A DNA stretch of 60,615 nt from JBOICV01 sp050740255 (GTDB lineage: Bacteria > Pseudomonadota > Gammaproteobacteria > Nevskiales > JBOICV01). Below, in pieces: positions 52,216 through 60,615 of this stretch. The stretch's first letter is position 1, and every line of letters begins with the position of its first letter. The translations under genes were made by a program, and so were the position numbers. Below the pieces are notes generated by a model that did not search any database, was not told the origin of the DNA, and saw nothing but the letters and a program-made list of their open reading frames with translations. The DNA is taken from contig JBOICV010000004.1 of NCBI GenBank assembly GCA_050740255.1, positions 1 through 60,615 on the forward strand. The letters are read 5' to 3'.

Positions 52216-53427
52216 ATGAACGTAAGTCGGAAGCAGGGCGTAGCCTTTTCGGTCGCCGTGGCCGCGCTCGGCTATTTCGTAGACCTCTATGACATAGTGA
52301 TTTTCGGCGTGGTGCGGGTCGCATCGCTGAACGAGCTCGGCATCACCGGGCAGGAGAACACCGACTGGGGCATCGCGCTGCTCAACCTGCAGATGATCGG
52401 CATGCTCATCGGCGGACTGGCCTGGGGCGTGATCGGCGACAAGCTGGGGCGGCGTTTCGCGCTGCTGTCCTGCATCACGCTGTACTCGCTCGCCAATCTT
52501 GCCAGCGGTTTCGTCGTCACGGTGGAACAGTACGCCTGGACACGCTTAATTGCCGGTTTCGGACTCGCCGGCGAGCTCGGCGCCGGCGTCACGCTGGTGG
52601 CGGAACTCTTGCCCAAGAACCGCCGCGGCTACGGCACCACCGTGATCTCCTTCCTCGGCCTGGTCGGCGCGCTGTTCGCGTCCTATGTCGGCGCCGAGTT
52701 TCACTGGCGCACGGCCTACATCATCGGCGGCCTGATGGGTTTCGCCGTGCTGGCCGGCCGCTGGTGGGGGTTGCGCGAATCGCAGATGTTTGCGGAACAC
52801 AAGGGCGGGGCGACGCAAGGCGACCTGCGCCTGCTGCTGAAACCGCCCACGCTGCTGAAGTTTCTCGCGGTCGTCGCGGTCGGCGTACCGATCTGGTATG
52901 TGTCGGCTTTGTTCGTAACCTTCGCACCCGAATACGGTAAAGCGCTGAACTTTGGTGAACCGCTAAAGGTGGCGGATGTGTTGCGCTGGCAGGCCATCGG
53001 ACTCGCCCTGGGCAGCGGATTCTCGGGGCTGATTTCGGAATGGATGCACTCGCGCAAACGCATCATCTATGTCTGTTTCGCCGCGCTGCTGCTGGGACTT
53101 GCCGGGCTCATGCAGACAGAAAGTGTGCAACCTTATCTTTACCTGATGTTCTTCATCGGCCTGGCGCAAGGTTACTGGACCGCTTTCATCACCATGTCGG
53201 CAGAACAGTTCGGCACCAATATCCGTGCCACCGTCAGCACCTCGGTACCCAATTTCGTGCGCGCCATGACGGTGCCGATCACGCTGTCGGTCAAGGGCCT
53301 TTCGGTTGCGCTGGGGTGGATTGGCGCAACGGTAGTCGTTGGCGGCGTGGTGTTTGGCGTGGCGTTACTGGCGCTTTACACGCTCAGAGAAACCTACGGC
53401 AAGGATCTGAACTACCTGGAAAGCTGA
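52216..53427 (+). CDS. MFS transporter
   Basis: A 403-residue inner-membrane carrier with 12 hydrophobic segments. GDKLGRRFALL is the MFS loop 2-3 motif, and RLIAGFGLAGELGAGVTLVAELLPKNRRG is the sugar/metabolite-type loop 4-5 region. It is closest in pattern to the metabolite:H+ symporters (MHS-like) that import organic acids. Its place next to lipase and CoA-ligase genes suggests uptake of a hydrolysis product. Confidence 0.85.
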   Translation: MNVSRKQGVAFSVAVAALGYFVDLYDIVIFGVVRVASLNELGITGQENTDWGIALLNLQMIGMLIGGLAWGVIGDKLGRRFALLSCITLYSLANLASGFVVTVEQYAWTRLIAGFGLAGELGAGVTLVAELLPKNRRGYGTTVISFLGLVGALFASYVGAEFHWRTAYIIGGLMGFAVLAGRWWGLRESQMFAEHKGGATQGDLRLLLKPPTLLKFLAVVAVGVPIWYVSALFVTFAPEYGKALNFGEPLKVADVLRWQAIGLALGSGFSGLISEWMHSRKRIIYVCFAALLLGLAGLMQTESVQPYLYLMFFIGLAQGYWTAFITMSAEQFGTNIRATVSTSVPNFVRAMTVPITLSVKGLSVALGWIGATVVVGGVVFGVALLALYTLRETYGKDLNYLES

Positions 53428-53460
53428 GCTAAACTCCGCAGCCTAAACGGAGGTCAGTTC

Positions 53461-54447
53461 ATGTCCACTTTCAACGCGCTGCGCGTACATCAGATCGAGA
53501 AGAAATCCGAGGCGCGCCTGGAGCAGATCGCGCTCGACGCGCTTACGCCGGGCGAGGTCGTCATCAAGGCCGCGTATTCCAGCGTCAATTACAAGGATGC
53601 GCTGGCGGTGACCGGCAAGGGCCGCATCATGCGCAAATTCCCCTGCGTCGCCGGCATTGATGTCTCCGGCACGGTGGCAAGCTCATCCGATTCGCGTTTC
53701 AAGTCAGGCGATGAAGTACTCGTCACCGGTTGCAATATCGGCGAGGAATTCGACGGCGGCTACTCGGAATATGTGCGTGTCAGCGCCGCATCCGTGGTGC
53801 CGCTGCCGGCCGGTCTTACGCTGGCAGAGGCGATGGCCTTGGGCACGGCCGGCTTCACCGCGGGTCTGGCAGTGCGGCGCATGCTGGAAAATCATCAGCG
53901 GCCGGATATGGGACCGATTGCGGTGACCGGGCCAAGCGGCGGCGTCGGCTCCGTCGCCATCCAGATTTTCTCCCAGCTCGGTTATGAAGTCGTGGCGCTG
54001 ACGCGCAAGGCCGAATCCACAGACTATTTAAAAGCGCTCGGCGTGAGCGAAGTGATAGTCACGACCGGGCTTGATCTGGGCAGCAAACCCATGGAGAAAG
54101 CGCGCTGGGGCGGGGCAGTGGACAATGTCGGCGGTGATTTGCTGACTTATCTCACGCGCACTGTCAAACCCTGGGGCAATATCGCTTCGATTGGTCTGGC
54201 CGCCAGTGCCGAGCTCAAAACCACGGTAATCCCCTTCATTCTGCGTGGCGTGTCCCTGCTCGGTATCCATTCGGTGGAATGCCCGATGCCCTGGCGGCGC
54301 GCGATCTGGGACAAGCTGGCCGGCGAGTGGAAACCAAAGGCGCTCGACAAGATCGTAAGCCAAACCGTAGGACTACAAGCTGTGCCCGAGGCCTGCCAGA
54401 AAGTGATCGCTGGCCAGATTCAGGGCCGTACGCTGGTGAAGGTCTAA
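53461..54447 (+). CDS. acuI: Acryloyl-CoA reductase-like quinone oxidoreductase (AcuI/YhdH)
   Basis: A 328-residue zinc-free MDR enzyme of the YhdH/AcuI family. SSVNYKDALAVTGKGRIMRKFP is the family N-terminal signature; GPSGGVGSVAIQIFSQLG is the NADPH site. AcuI reduces toxic acryloyl-CoA to propionyl-CoA. In this position it could clear a short enoyl-CoA made from a 3-hydroxy acid. It lies 33 bases after the MFS gene. Confidence 0.88.
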   Translation: MSTFNALRVHQIEKKSEARLEQIALDALTPGEVVIKAAYSSVNYKDALAVTGKGRIMRKFPCVAGIDVSGTVASSSDSRFKSGDEVLVTGCNIGEEFDGGYSEYVRVSAASVVPLPAGLTLAEAMALGTAGFTAGLAVRRMLENHQRPDMGPIAVTGPSGGVGSVAIQIFSQLGYEVVALTRKAESTDYLKALGVSEVIVTTGLDLGSKPMEKARWGGAVDNVGGDLLTYLTRTVKPWGNIASIGLAASAELKTTVIPFILRGVSLLGIHSVECPMPWRRAIWDKLAGEWKPKALDKIVSQTVGLQAVPEACQKVIAGQIQGRTLVKV

Positions 54448-54454
54448 GCCGCGC

Positions 54455-56341
54455 TCACTTCGCGGCGTCAAGAAATGCGCGGATCGCGGTAGTAAACGTT
54501 TCGCCGTACCGCTCCAGCTTGCGTGCGCCGACGCCGGGAATTTCCGCAAAATCGTCGCGGTTCAGGGGCTGTCGTTGCGCCATCGCCTGCAGGCTGGCGT
54601 CGGTGAAGACGACATAGGGCGGGACCGATTGTTCCACTGCAAGCCGTTTGCGCAAGGTGCGCAGATGTTCAAACAAAGCCACTTCAAGCGGCGCTGTTGC
54701 CAGGTCTGCGGCTTGATCATTCCGTTTCGCTTTGCGCCGTGAGCGCGACTCTGGTTTCGGTGCCGGTTGCGCGAAATGCACCGGGAGTTCACCGCGCAAC
54801 ACGGCCCAGCTTTGCTCATTCAAGGTGAGCACTGGGTAACCGTCCTGGGTTTCGTCCACGAGCCCCTGATGCAGCAGGGCGCGGGCCAGCGCACGCCATT
54901 CGTCCACGCTACGGTTCTTGCCGATGCCATACACGCTCAAAGTCTCATGGCCATTACGCGAGACCTTCTCGTTCTGCGAGCCGCGCAACAGGTCAATAAT
55001 GTAGGCCACGCCAAAACGCTGCCCACGCTGCCCCAGCCGCGCGATGCAGGATAGAAACTGCCGCGCCTCCAGCGTCCCGTCCGCGGACTCGCGCGGACTG
55101 AGGCAGTTATCGCAAGCGCCGCAATTCCCGGCGAATTCCTCGCCGAAGTAGCGCAATTGCACGCGGCGCCGACACTCGCTGCTCTCAGCGTAATCCAGCA
55201 ACTGGCGCAGTTGCTGGCGTGCGATGCGTTGTTCCTCTTCCAGGGGTTCGCGAGTGTCGGGATGTACTTTCTGGCTGTTGAGAAACTCGGCGGTGCGAAT
55301 ATCGCCGGGGCCGAAAAACAGGATGCAGCGGGCCGGCTCGCCATCCCGGCCGGCGCGGCCTGCCTCCTGGTAATAGCCTTCCATCGTACGCGGCAGGTCG
55401 TGGTGGATGACCCAGCGCACATCCGGTTTGTTGATGCCCATACCGAAGGCAACGGTCGCCACCATCACCTGAGCGTCATCGCGGATGAAGCGTTCCTGAT
55501 TCTCGCGGCGCGTCTGCGCCTCCAGGCCGGCGTGATAGGGCAGTGCGCCGATGCCGTCGCCTTGCAGGCGCTGGGTCAGCTCGTCTACACGCTTGCGTGA
55601 CAGGCAATAGACGATCCCCGCGCCACGATCCTGGCGGGCGACAGCGAGCAGTTCCGCATAGCTATGCTTGCCGCGGGGTTTTACGGCGTAATGCAAATTG
55701 GGCCGGTTGAAGCTGGCGACATGCACGGCCGCGTCGATCAGACCCAGTTGGCGAATGATGTCCTGCCGCACGCGCTCGGTCGCGGTGGCGGTAAAGGCGA
55801 GCCAGGGGATGTCCCCGAAGGCCTCACGCAGACGGCTGAGCTGACCGTACTCAGGCCGGAAGTCATGCCCCCATTCCGATACGCAGTGCGCCTCGTCTAC
55901 CGTAAAGCCTGACAAGCCCACCGCTGCCTTGAGCTTCGGCAACAGGCCATCCAGAAAGCCCGGCATCAACAGGCGTTCCGGCGCGACGTAGAGCAACTTC
56001 ACCTCGCCGCTCAGCAGGCTTTCGGTCCGCTCCGCCACCTCGCGCGCACTCAAGCTGGAATTCAGGAAGCTCGCCGCGATACCCATATCTGCCAGCAATC
56101 GCACCTGATCCTGCATCAGCGCGATCAGCGGTGAAACCACGATCATGACGCCTGGCTGGAGCACCGCCGGTAGCTGAAAGCACAAGGACTTGCCGCCCCC
56201 TGTGGGCATGACCGCGAGCAGATCGCGCCCCGCCAGCGCATCGCGCACGACGGCTTCCTGGCCGGGACGGAAAGTATCGAACCCGAAGTATTTTTTGAGT
56301 GCTACAGCGGGGTTCACGGCGGCGTCTGGCTGCAGCTTCAT
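54455..56341 (-). CDS. recQ: ATP-dependent DNA helicase RecQ
   Basis: A 628-residue 3'-5' helicase. Walker A AVMPTGGGKSLCFQLPA, DEAH box in TVDEAHCVSEWGHDFRP, helicase C with GMGINKPDVRWVIHHD, the four-cysteine RQC zinc motif (SSECRR, GNCGACDNC) and a C-terminal HRDC domain (residues 545-628). ATG 56341 gives a normal RecQ start; further upstream codons overlap the PIN gene. It closes the plus-strand cluster by convergence. Confidence 0.95.
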   Translation of the reverse strand: MKLQPDAAVNPAVALKKYFGFDTFRPGQEAVVRDALAGRDLLAVMPTGGGKSLCFQLPAVLQPGVMIVVSPLIALMQDQVRLLADMGIAASFLNSSLSAREVAERTESLLSGEVKLLYVAPERLLMPGFLDGLLPKLKAAVGLSGFTVDEAHCVSEWGHDFRPEYGQLSRLREAFGDIPWLAFTATATERVRQDIIRQLGLIDAAVHVASFNRPNLHYAVKPRGKHSYAELLAVARQDRGAGIVYCLSRKRVDELTQRLQGDGIGALPYHAGLEAQTRRENQERFIRDDAQVMVATVAFGMGINKPDVRWVIHHDLPRTMEGYYQEAGRAGRDGEPARCILFFGPGDIRTAEFLNSQKVHPDTREPLEEEQRIARQQLRQLLDYAESSECRRRVQLRYFGEEFAGNCGACDNCLSPRESADGTLEARQFLSCIARLGQRGQRFGVAYIIDLLRGSQNEKVSRNGHETLSVYGIGKNRSVDEWRALARALLHQGLVDETQDGYPVLTLNEQSWAVLRGELPVHFAQPAPKPESRSRRKAKRNDQAADLATAPLEVALFEHLRTLRKRLAVEQSVPPYVVFTDASLQAMAQRQPLNRDDFAEIPGVGARKLERYGETFTTAIRAFLDAAK

Positions 56342-56349
56342 TAGCACTA

Positions 56350-56787
56350 TCAGCCAGCGTTGCCCAAAGATGGCCAACGAGCCAGAACTTGGGCTGCCGT
56401 GAGAATTGGGATGTTGAAATCAGCACTGAGTGCAAGCAGATCGGCATCGCCCGTCATCAGTACCTCAGCTTTTCCCGCCTTTGCCAGATACAGAAATTTC
56501 ATATCGTCGGCGTCTCTGCATTGGAGTACAGCGGGTAGACGTGCTGGCAGCTTTACGGTTGCGCAGTAGGGCAGATAATCCGCGAGCAATTCATGTTGCT
56601 CCAATTCGGTGAGCTTGAATTTCGGGTAAGCAAAAACGCGCAGCAGTTCTTGCGCGGTAGTCGGGCTGACCAGCGGAGTGATTGCCCGCGTTTGCCACGC
56701 CCGACGTACCCAGGTCAAAGTGCCGGACTGAAACAGTAAAGCGGACAGCACAATATTGCTGTCCAGCACCACCCGCAGCGCCTTCAT
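56350..56787 (-). CDS. PIN-domain toxin
   Basis: A 145-residue PIN RNase-like protein (PIN_3/COG1569 group). Acidic residues Asp9 (VVLDSNIVLSAL), Glu in TAQELLRVF, CRDADDMKFL and TGDADLL form the metal site. ATG 56787 overlaps the stop of the AbrB gene by four bases. It probably cleaves RNA unless held by the antitoxin. Confidence 0.88.
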   Translation of the reverse strand: MKALRVVLDSNIVLSALLFQSGTLTWVRRAWQTRAITPLVSPTTAQELLRVFAYPKFKLTELEQHELLADYLPYCATVKLPARLPAVLQCRDADDMKFLYLAKAGKAEVLMTGDADLLALSADFNIPILTAAQVLARWPSLGNAG

Positions 56788-57011
56788 GCGCGCTTGCGCG
56801 CCCAAGTCACGGCATCTGCCACGTCTTTATCGGTGACTCCGAGTGCTTCCAGTTTGGCGCGCACGGCATCGGCTCGCTGGATGCGTACCGGCGTCAGCAC
56901 AATGCGGCCGCGTTCCTCGGTCACGTCGAAATATTCCGTAGCCCCCAGTTCCCGGATGATCTTGGTCGGCAGGGTGAGTTGGTTCTTGCTGGTGAGTTTG
57001 GCGAGTGACAT
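56784..57011 (-). CDS. AbrB/MazE-type antitoxin
   Basis: A 75-residue antitoxin. LAKLTSKNQLTLPTKIIRELG is the swapped-hairpin AbrB DNA-binding motif, and the C terminus (about 45-75) is helical and toxin-binding. ATG 57011 has GGAG six bases before; the upstream ATG at 57023 overlaps that site. A good promoter lies upstream. Confidence 0.88.
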   Translation of the reverse strand: MSLAKLTSKNQLTLPTKIIRELGATEYFDVTEERGRIVLTPVRIQRADAVRAKLEALGVTDKDVADAVTWARKRA

Positions 57012-57038
57012 GGGGGACTCCATGACAAGTAATGATTC

Positions 57039-57067
57039 ATTGTATCCTTACTTCCTCGTTTATCCAA
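57039..57067 (-). promoter_or_regulatory. Promoter of the toxin-antitoxin pair
   Basis: On the minus strand TTGGAT (57062-57067), 17 bases, TACAAT (57039-57044). The antitoxin ATG lies about 27 bases after the -10 box. AbrB-type antitoxins usually repress their own promoter. Confidence 0.6.
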
Positions 57068-57134
57068 GCAAGCCCGTCGTAGATAACCATTCACGGGCCG
57101 ACCGCCCAATACACGGCTTGTGTAAGATTCCGCC

Positions 57135-58886
<1,752 letters not shown>

Positions 58887-58908
58887 CGAAGCACGCGGCG
58901 TCGCAGCC

Positions 58909-59958
58909 GTGCATTGCGTCATTGTCGGCTTTGGCTTCGAATCCGTCCTCGCTGCTGGCGGCAGCAAGATCATTTACGACTACGACGACATTGCCGCCGA
59001 GCCGCACGCTATCAAGGCGCGCAACATTAACCCGTATCTGGTGGATGCTACCGACGTAACACTGGAGAGCCGGCGTACGCCAATCTGCAATGTACCGCCC
59101 ATCGTTTTTGGCTCAATGCCCAACGATGGTGGTCATTTGCTACTCGACGACATCGAGAAAGCCGAATTGCTGGAACGCGAACCAGCAGCAAAAAAATGGA
59201 TTCGCCGCTTCATGGGTGCGGAGGAGTTTCTCAATGCTGCCTCGCGCTGGTGTCTATGGCTTGAGCATATTCCGCCTCAAGAGCTAGTACGACTGCCTGC
59301 CGTGAGGGAGCTAGTAGCCGCAACACGCGCCTATCGTCTTAAAAGCAGGCGCGGGGCGACGCGCAAACTGGCCGCATTCCCCACTCTGTTTGGGGAGATA
59401 AGGCAGCCAAGCACGAACTATGTGCTGGTACCAGCACATTCGTCTGAGCGACGCGTGTATATTCCTATCGGCTACGTGTCGCCAGAAATAATTGTCGGGA
59501 ATTCATGTCAGTGTATTGCCGACGCGCCGCCTTATTGCTTCGGTGTTTTGTCGTCGGTGATGCACATGGCTTGGGTTCGTACCGTCTGCGGCAGACTTGA
59601 AAGCCGCTATCGCTACACCAATGAAATTGTCTACAACAACTTCCCCTGGCCGGTGGACGCCAAGGACAAGCAGAAGCAGGTAATCGAAGAAGCAGCTCAA
59701 GATGTGCTCGATTGTCGCGCGACGTTTCCAGATTCCTCACTCGCCGACTTGTACGACCCACTTACCATGCCGCCCGCGCTGCTTAAGGCTCATCAGGCGT
59801 TGGACCGCACGGTGGATACTGCTTATGTTCCGAGTGGCGGCAGGAAAAACTACTCATCCGATGCCGAGCGCGTCGCCTTTCTATTCGAGCTGTACCAGAA
59901 ACTCACCAGCTTGCTGCCCGTGGAGAAACCGATGAGGAAGAAACCCCGCCGCAAATGA
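58909..59958 (+). CDS. MmeI-like type IIL enzyme, 3' part (target recognition and C-terminal domains)
   Basis: A 349-residue frame that continues the methyltransferase: before ATG 58909 the same frame reads back to the repeat through FVSTNSITQGEQVGLLW and FRWSNEARG, typical MmeI residues. The first part completes the methyltransferase; the middle (about 150-260, with RRVYIPIGYVSPEIIVGN) is the target recognition domain; the end carries TNEIVYNNFPWP and LYDPLTMPPALLKAH, both hallmarks of the family. By itself it lacks an own start signal and should be expressed only when the repeat is in phase. Confidence 0.85.
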   Translation: MHCVIVGFGFESVLAAGGSKIIYDYDDIAAEPHAIKARNINPYLVDATDVTLESRRTPICNVPPIVFGSMPNDGGHLLLDDIEKAELLEREPAAKKWIRRFMGAEEFLNAASRWCLWLEHIPPQELVRLPAVRELVAATRAYRLKSRRGATRKLAAFPTLFGEIRQPSTNYVLVPAHSSERRVYIPIGYVSPEIIVGNSCQCIADAPPYCFGVLSSVMHMAWVRTVCGRLESRYRYTNEIVYNNFPWPVDAKDKQKQVIEEAAQDVLDCRATFPDSSLADLYDPLTMPPALLKAHQALDRTVDTAYVPSGGRKNYSSDAERVAFLFELYQKLTSLLPVEKPMRKKPRRK

Positions 59959-60140
59959 CCAGCGCGGAGAACGAAAATGACGATGACGTCTGGGTCATTG
60001 ACGATCCGCGTGTACCGGAGGAAGTGCGCGAGCACGGCGCTCTGTTTGATAAACCAGCGTGCGCAGTGATCCTCCACGGACGCGACTACTGGTTATTCGC
60101 TGAGGACGGCGAGTTGCTGGATATCGTGTCGCTCAAATAG
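59955..60140 (+). CDS. Small acidic hypothetical protein
   Basis: A 61-residue protein. ATG 59955 overlaps the stop of the restriction gene by four bases. Acidic N terminus (ENENDDDVWVIDD) and a short beta-rich end (GRDYWLFAEDGELLDIV). No family recognised. As a partner of the type IIL enzyme it might regulate or inhibit it, but nothing shows this. Confidence 0.5.
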   Translation: MTSAENENDDDVWVIDDPRVPEEVREHGALFDKPACAVILHGRDYWLFAEDGELLDIVSLK

Positions 60141-60268
60141 GATACTGGCGTCGCGGAGTGACAGCAGGAAAAGACGGCGCGCTGCGGCTGAAAGGTTGCA
60201 GAAGCGGTACGGAGGGACGGCAGGCCTCCCGCTTCGTCTTCACCAGCGGTGCAATCAGGGAGAGGCAA

Positions 60269-60615
60269 ATGTCCGATGCACTTCTAATCGGCAAAGGCGA
60301 GTCGGCGCAACTGCTATTGACGCGCTACGCTAACCGCCACGGCCTGATCGCCGGCGCCACCGGCACCGGCAAAACCATCACGCTGCAAGTTCTGGCTGAG
60401 GGTTTCGCCGATCTGGGTGTGCCGGTGTTCGCGGCGGACGTGAAGGGCGATTTGTCCGGCATCGCGGCGGCGGGCGAGGGCAAACCCAAGCTGATCGAAC
60501 GCGCGCAAACCGTGGGACTGGAGAATTACGCGCCGCAGGCTTACCCGACCGTGTTCTGGGATGTTTACGGCAAGCAAGGCCATCCGGTGCGCGCCACGGT
60601 GTCCGACATGGGCCC
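60269..60615 (+). CDS. HerA-like ATPase (DUF853/YjgR), partial at window end
   Basis: The first 115 residues of a larger ATPase. GGGAGAGGC precedes ATG 60269. Walker A is GATGTGKTITLQ near residue 30, then VFAADVKGDLSGIA, the DUF853/HerA helicase-like signature. The end lies outside the window. Cellular role not established. Confidence 0.85.
   Translation, partial: MSDALLIGKGESAQLLLTRYANRHGLIAGATGTGKTITLQVLAEGFADLGVPVFAADVKGDLSGIAAAGEGKPKLIERAQTVGLENYAPQAYPTVFWDVYGKQGHPVRATVSDMG

Noticed and set aside
43688..54447. Classical PHB synthesis operon
   Set aside because: PhaB-like reductase is present, but no PhaA thiolase, PhaC synthase, phasin or PhaR was found.

Overview
The window is GC-rich, gene-dense DNA that reads as the chromosome of a Gram-negative gammaproteobacterium. 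The grounds are an RlmK-RlmL fusion, PdxH, ApaG and SelO of proteobacterial type, Mla-type lipid transport, several predicted outer-membrane beta-barrels and lipoproteins, and REP-like palindromes. The set of MMPL/RND exporter, LolA-like protein, many lipases and acyl-CoA enzymes recalls lipid- or hydrocarbon-using groups such as Nevskiales, but the placement is inference. No rRNA, tRNA or CRISPR array was seen.

Layout. 1-119: tail of an IS30-type element. 208-6801: KefC-like antiporter, glycosyltransferase-like protein, a lipoprotein beta-propeller and an orphan molybdopterin oxidoreductase. 6862-12143: a GAF-SpoIIE phosphatase-HATPase protein, an RsbV/MlaB-like STAS protein, then MlaE, MlaF, MlaD and a PqiC-type lipoprotein, tightly packed. 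12183-15083: a TVP38-disulfide oxidoreductase fusion and two related tiny membrane proteins behind structured leaders. 15091-26304 (minus strand): TetR, MMPL exporter, LolA-like protein, alpha/beta hydrolase, outer-membrane protein and SGNH hydrolase in one run, then a GspE-type ATPase and RlmKL. 26394-30794: a second TetR with an alpha/beta hydrolase that has lost its nucleophile, divergent from a membrane-protein operon that includes a PAQR-thioesterase fusion. 30938-43545: housekeeping and lipid genes (RlmI, ApaG, acyltransferase, secernin, patatin, SelO, a PmrAB/QseBC-like two-component pair, ArsC, PdxH).

43613-54447 looks like one lipid or polyester utilisation island: TetR with a clear operator, a KAS III-like enzyme, an acyl-CoA ligase, two related outer-membrane channels, a lipoprotein esterase, a PhaB-like reductase, a class 2 lipase, an MFS transporter and an AcuI-like reductase. 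54455-60615: RecQ, a PIN/AbrB toxin-antitoxin pair, an MmeI-like restriction-modification enzyme and the start of a HerA-like ATPase.

The strongest unusual signal is the MmeI-like gene. It carries 18 perfect GACA units inside the methyltransferase region and is out of frame here. Loss of one unit would give a 939-residue enzyme, so it looks like a phase-variable restriction-modification system in the OFF state. The other main candidates are the phosphatase/kinase-STAS module fused to an Mla transporter operon, the TetR-controlled ester cluster, and several compact regulatory designs: a leaderless TetR promoter with its operator in the spacer, a terminator inside a signal-peptide sequence, and an RBS-masking switch.
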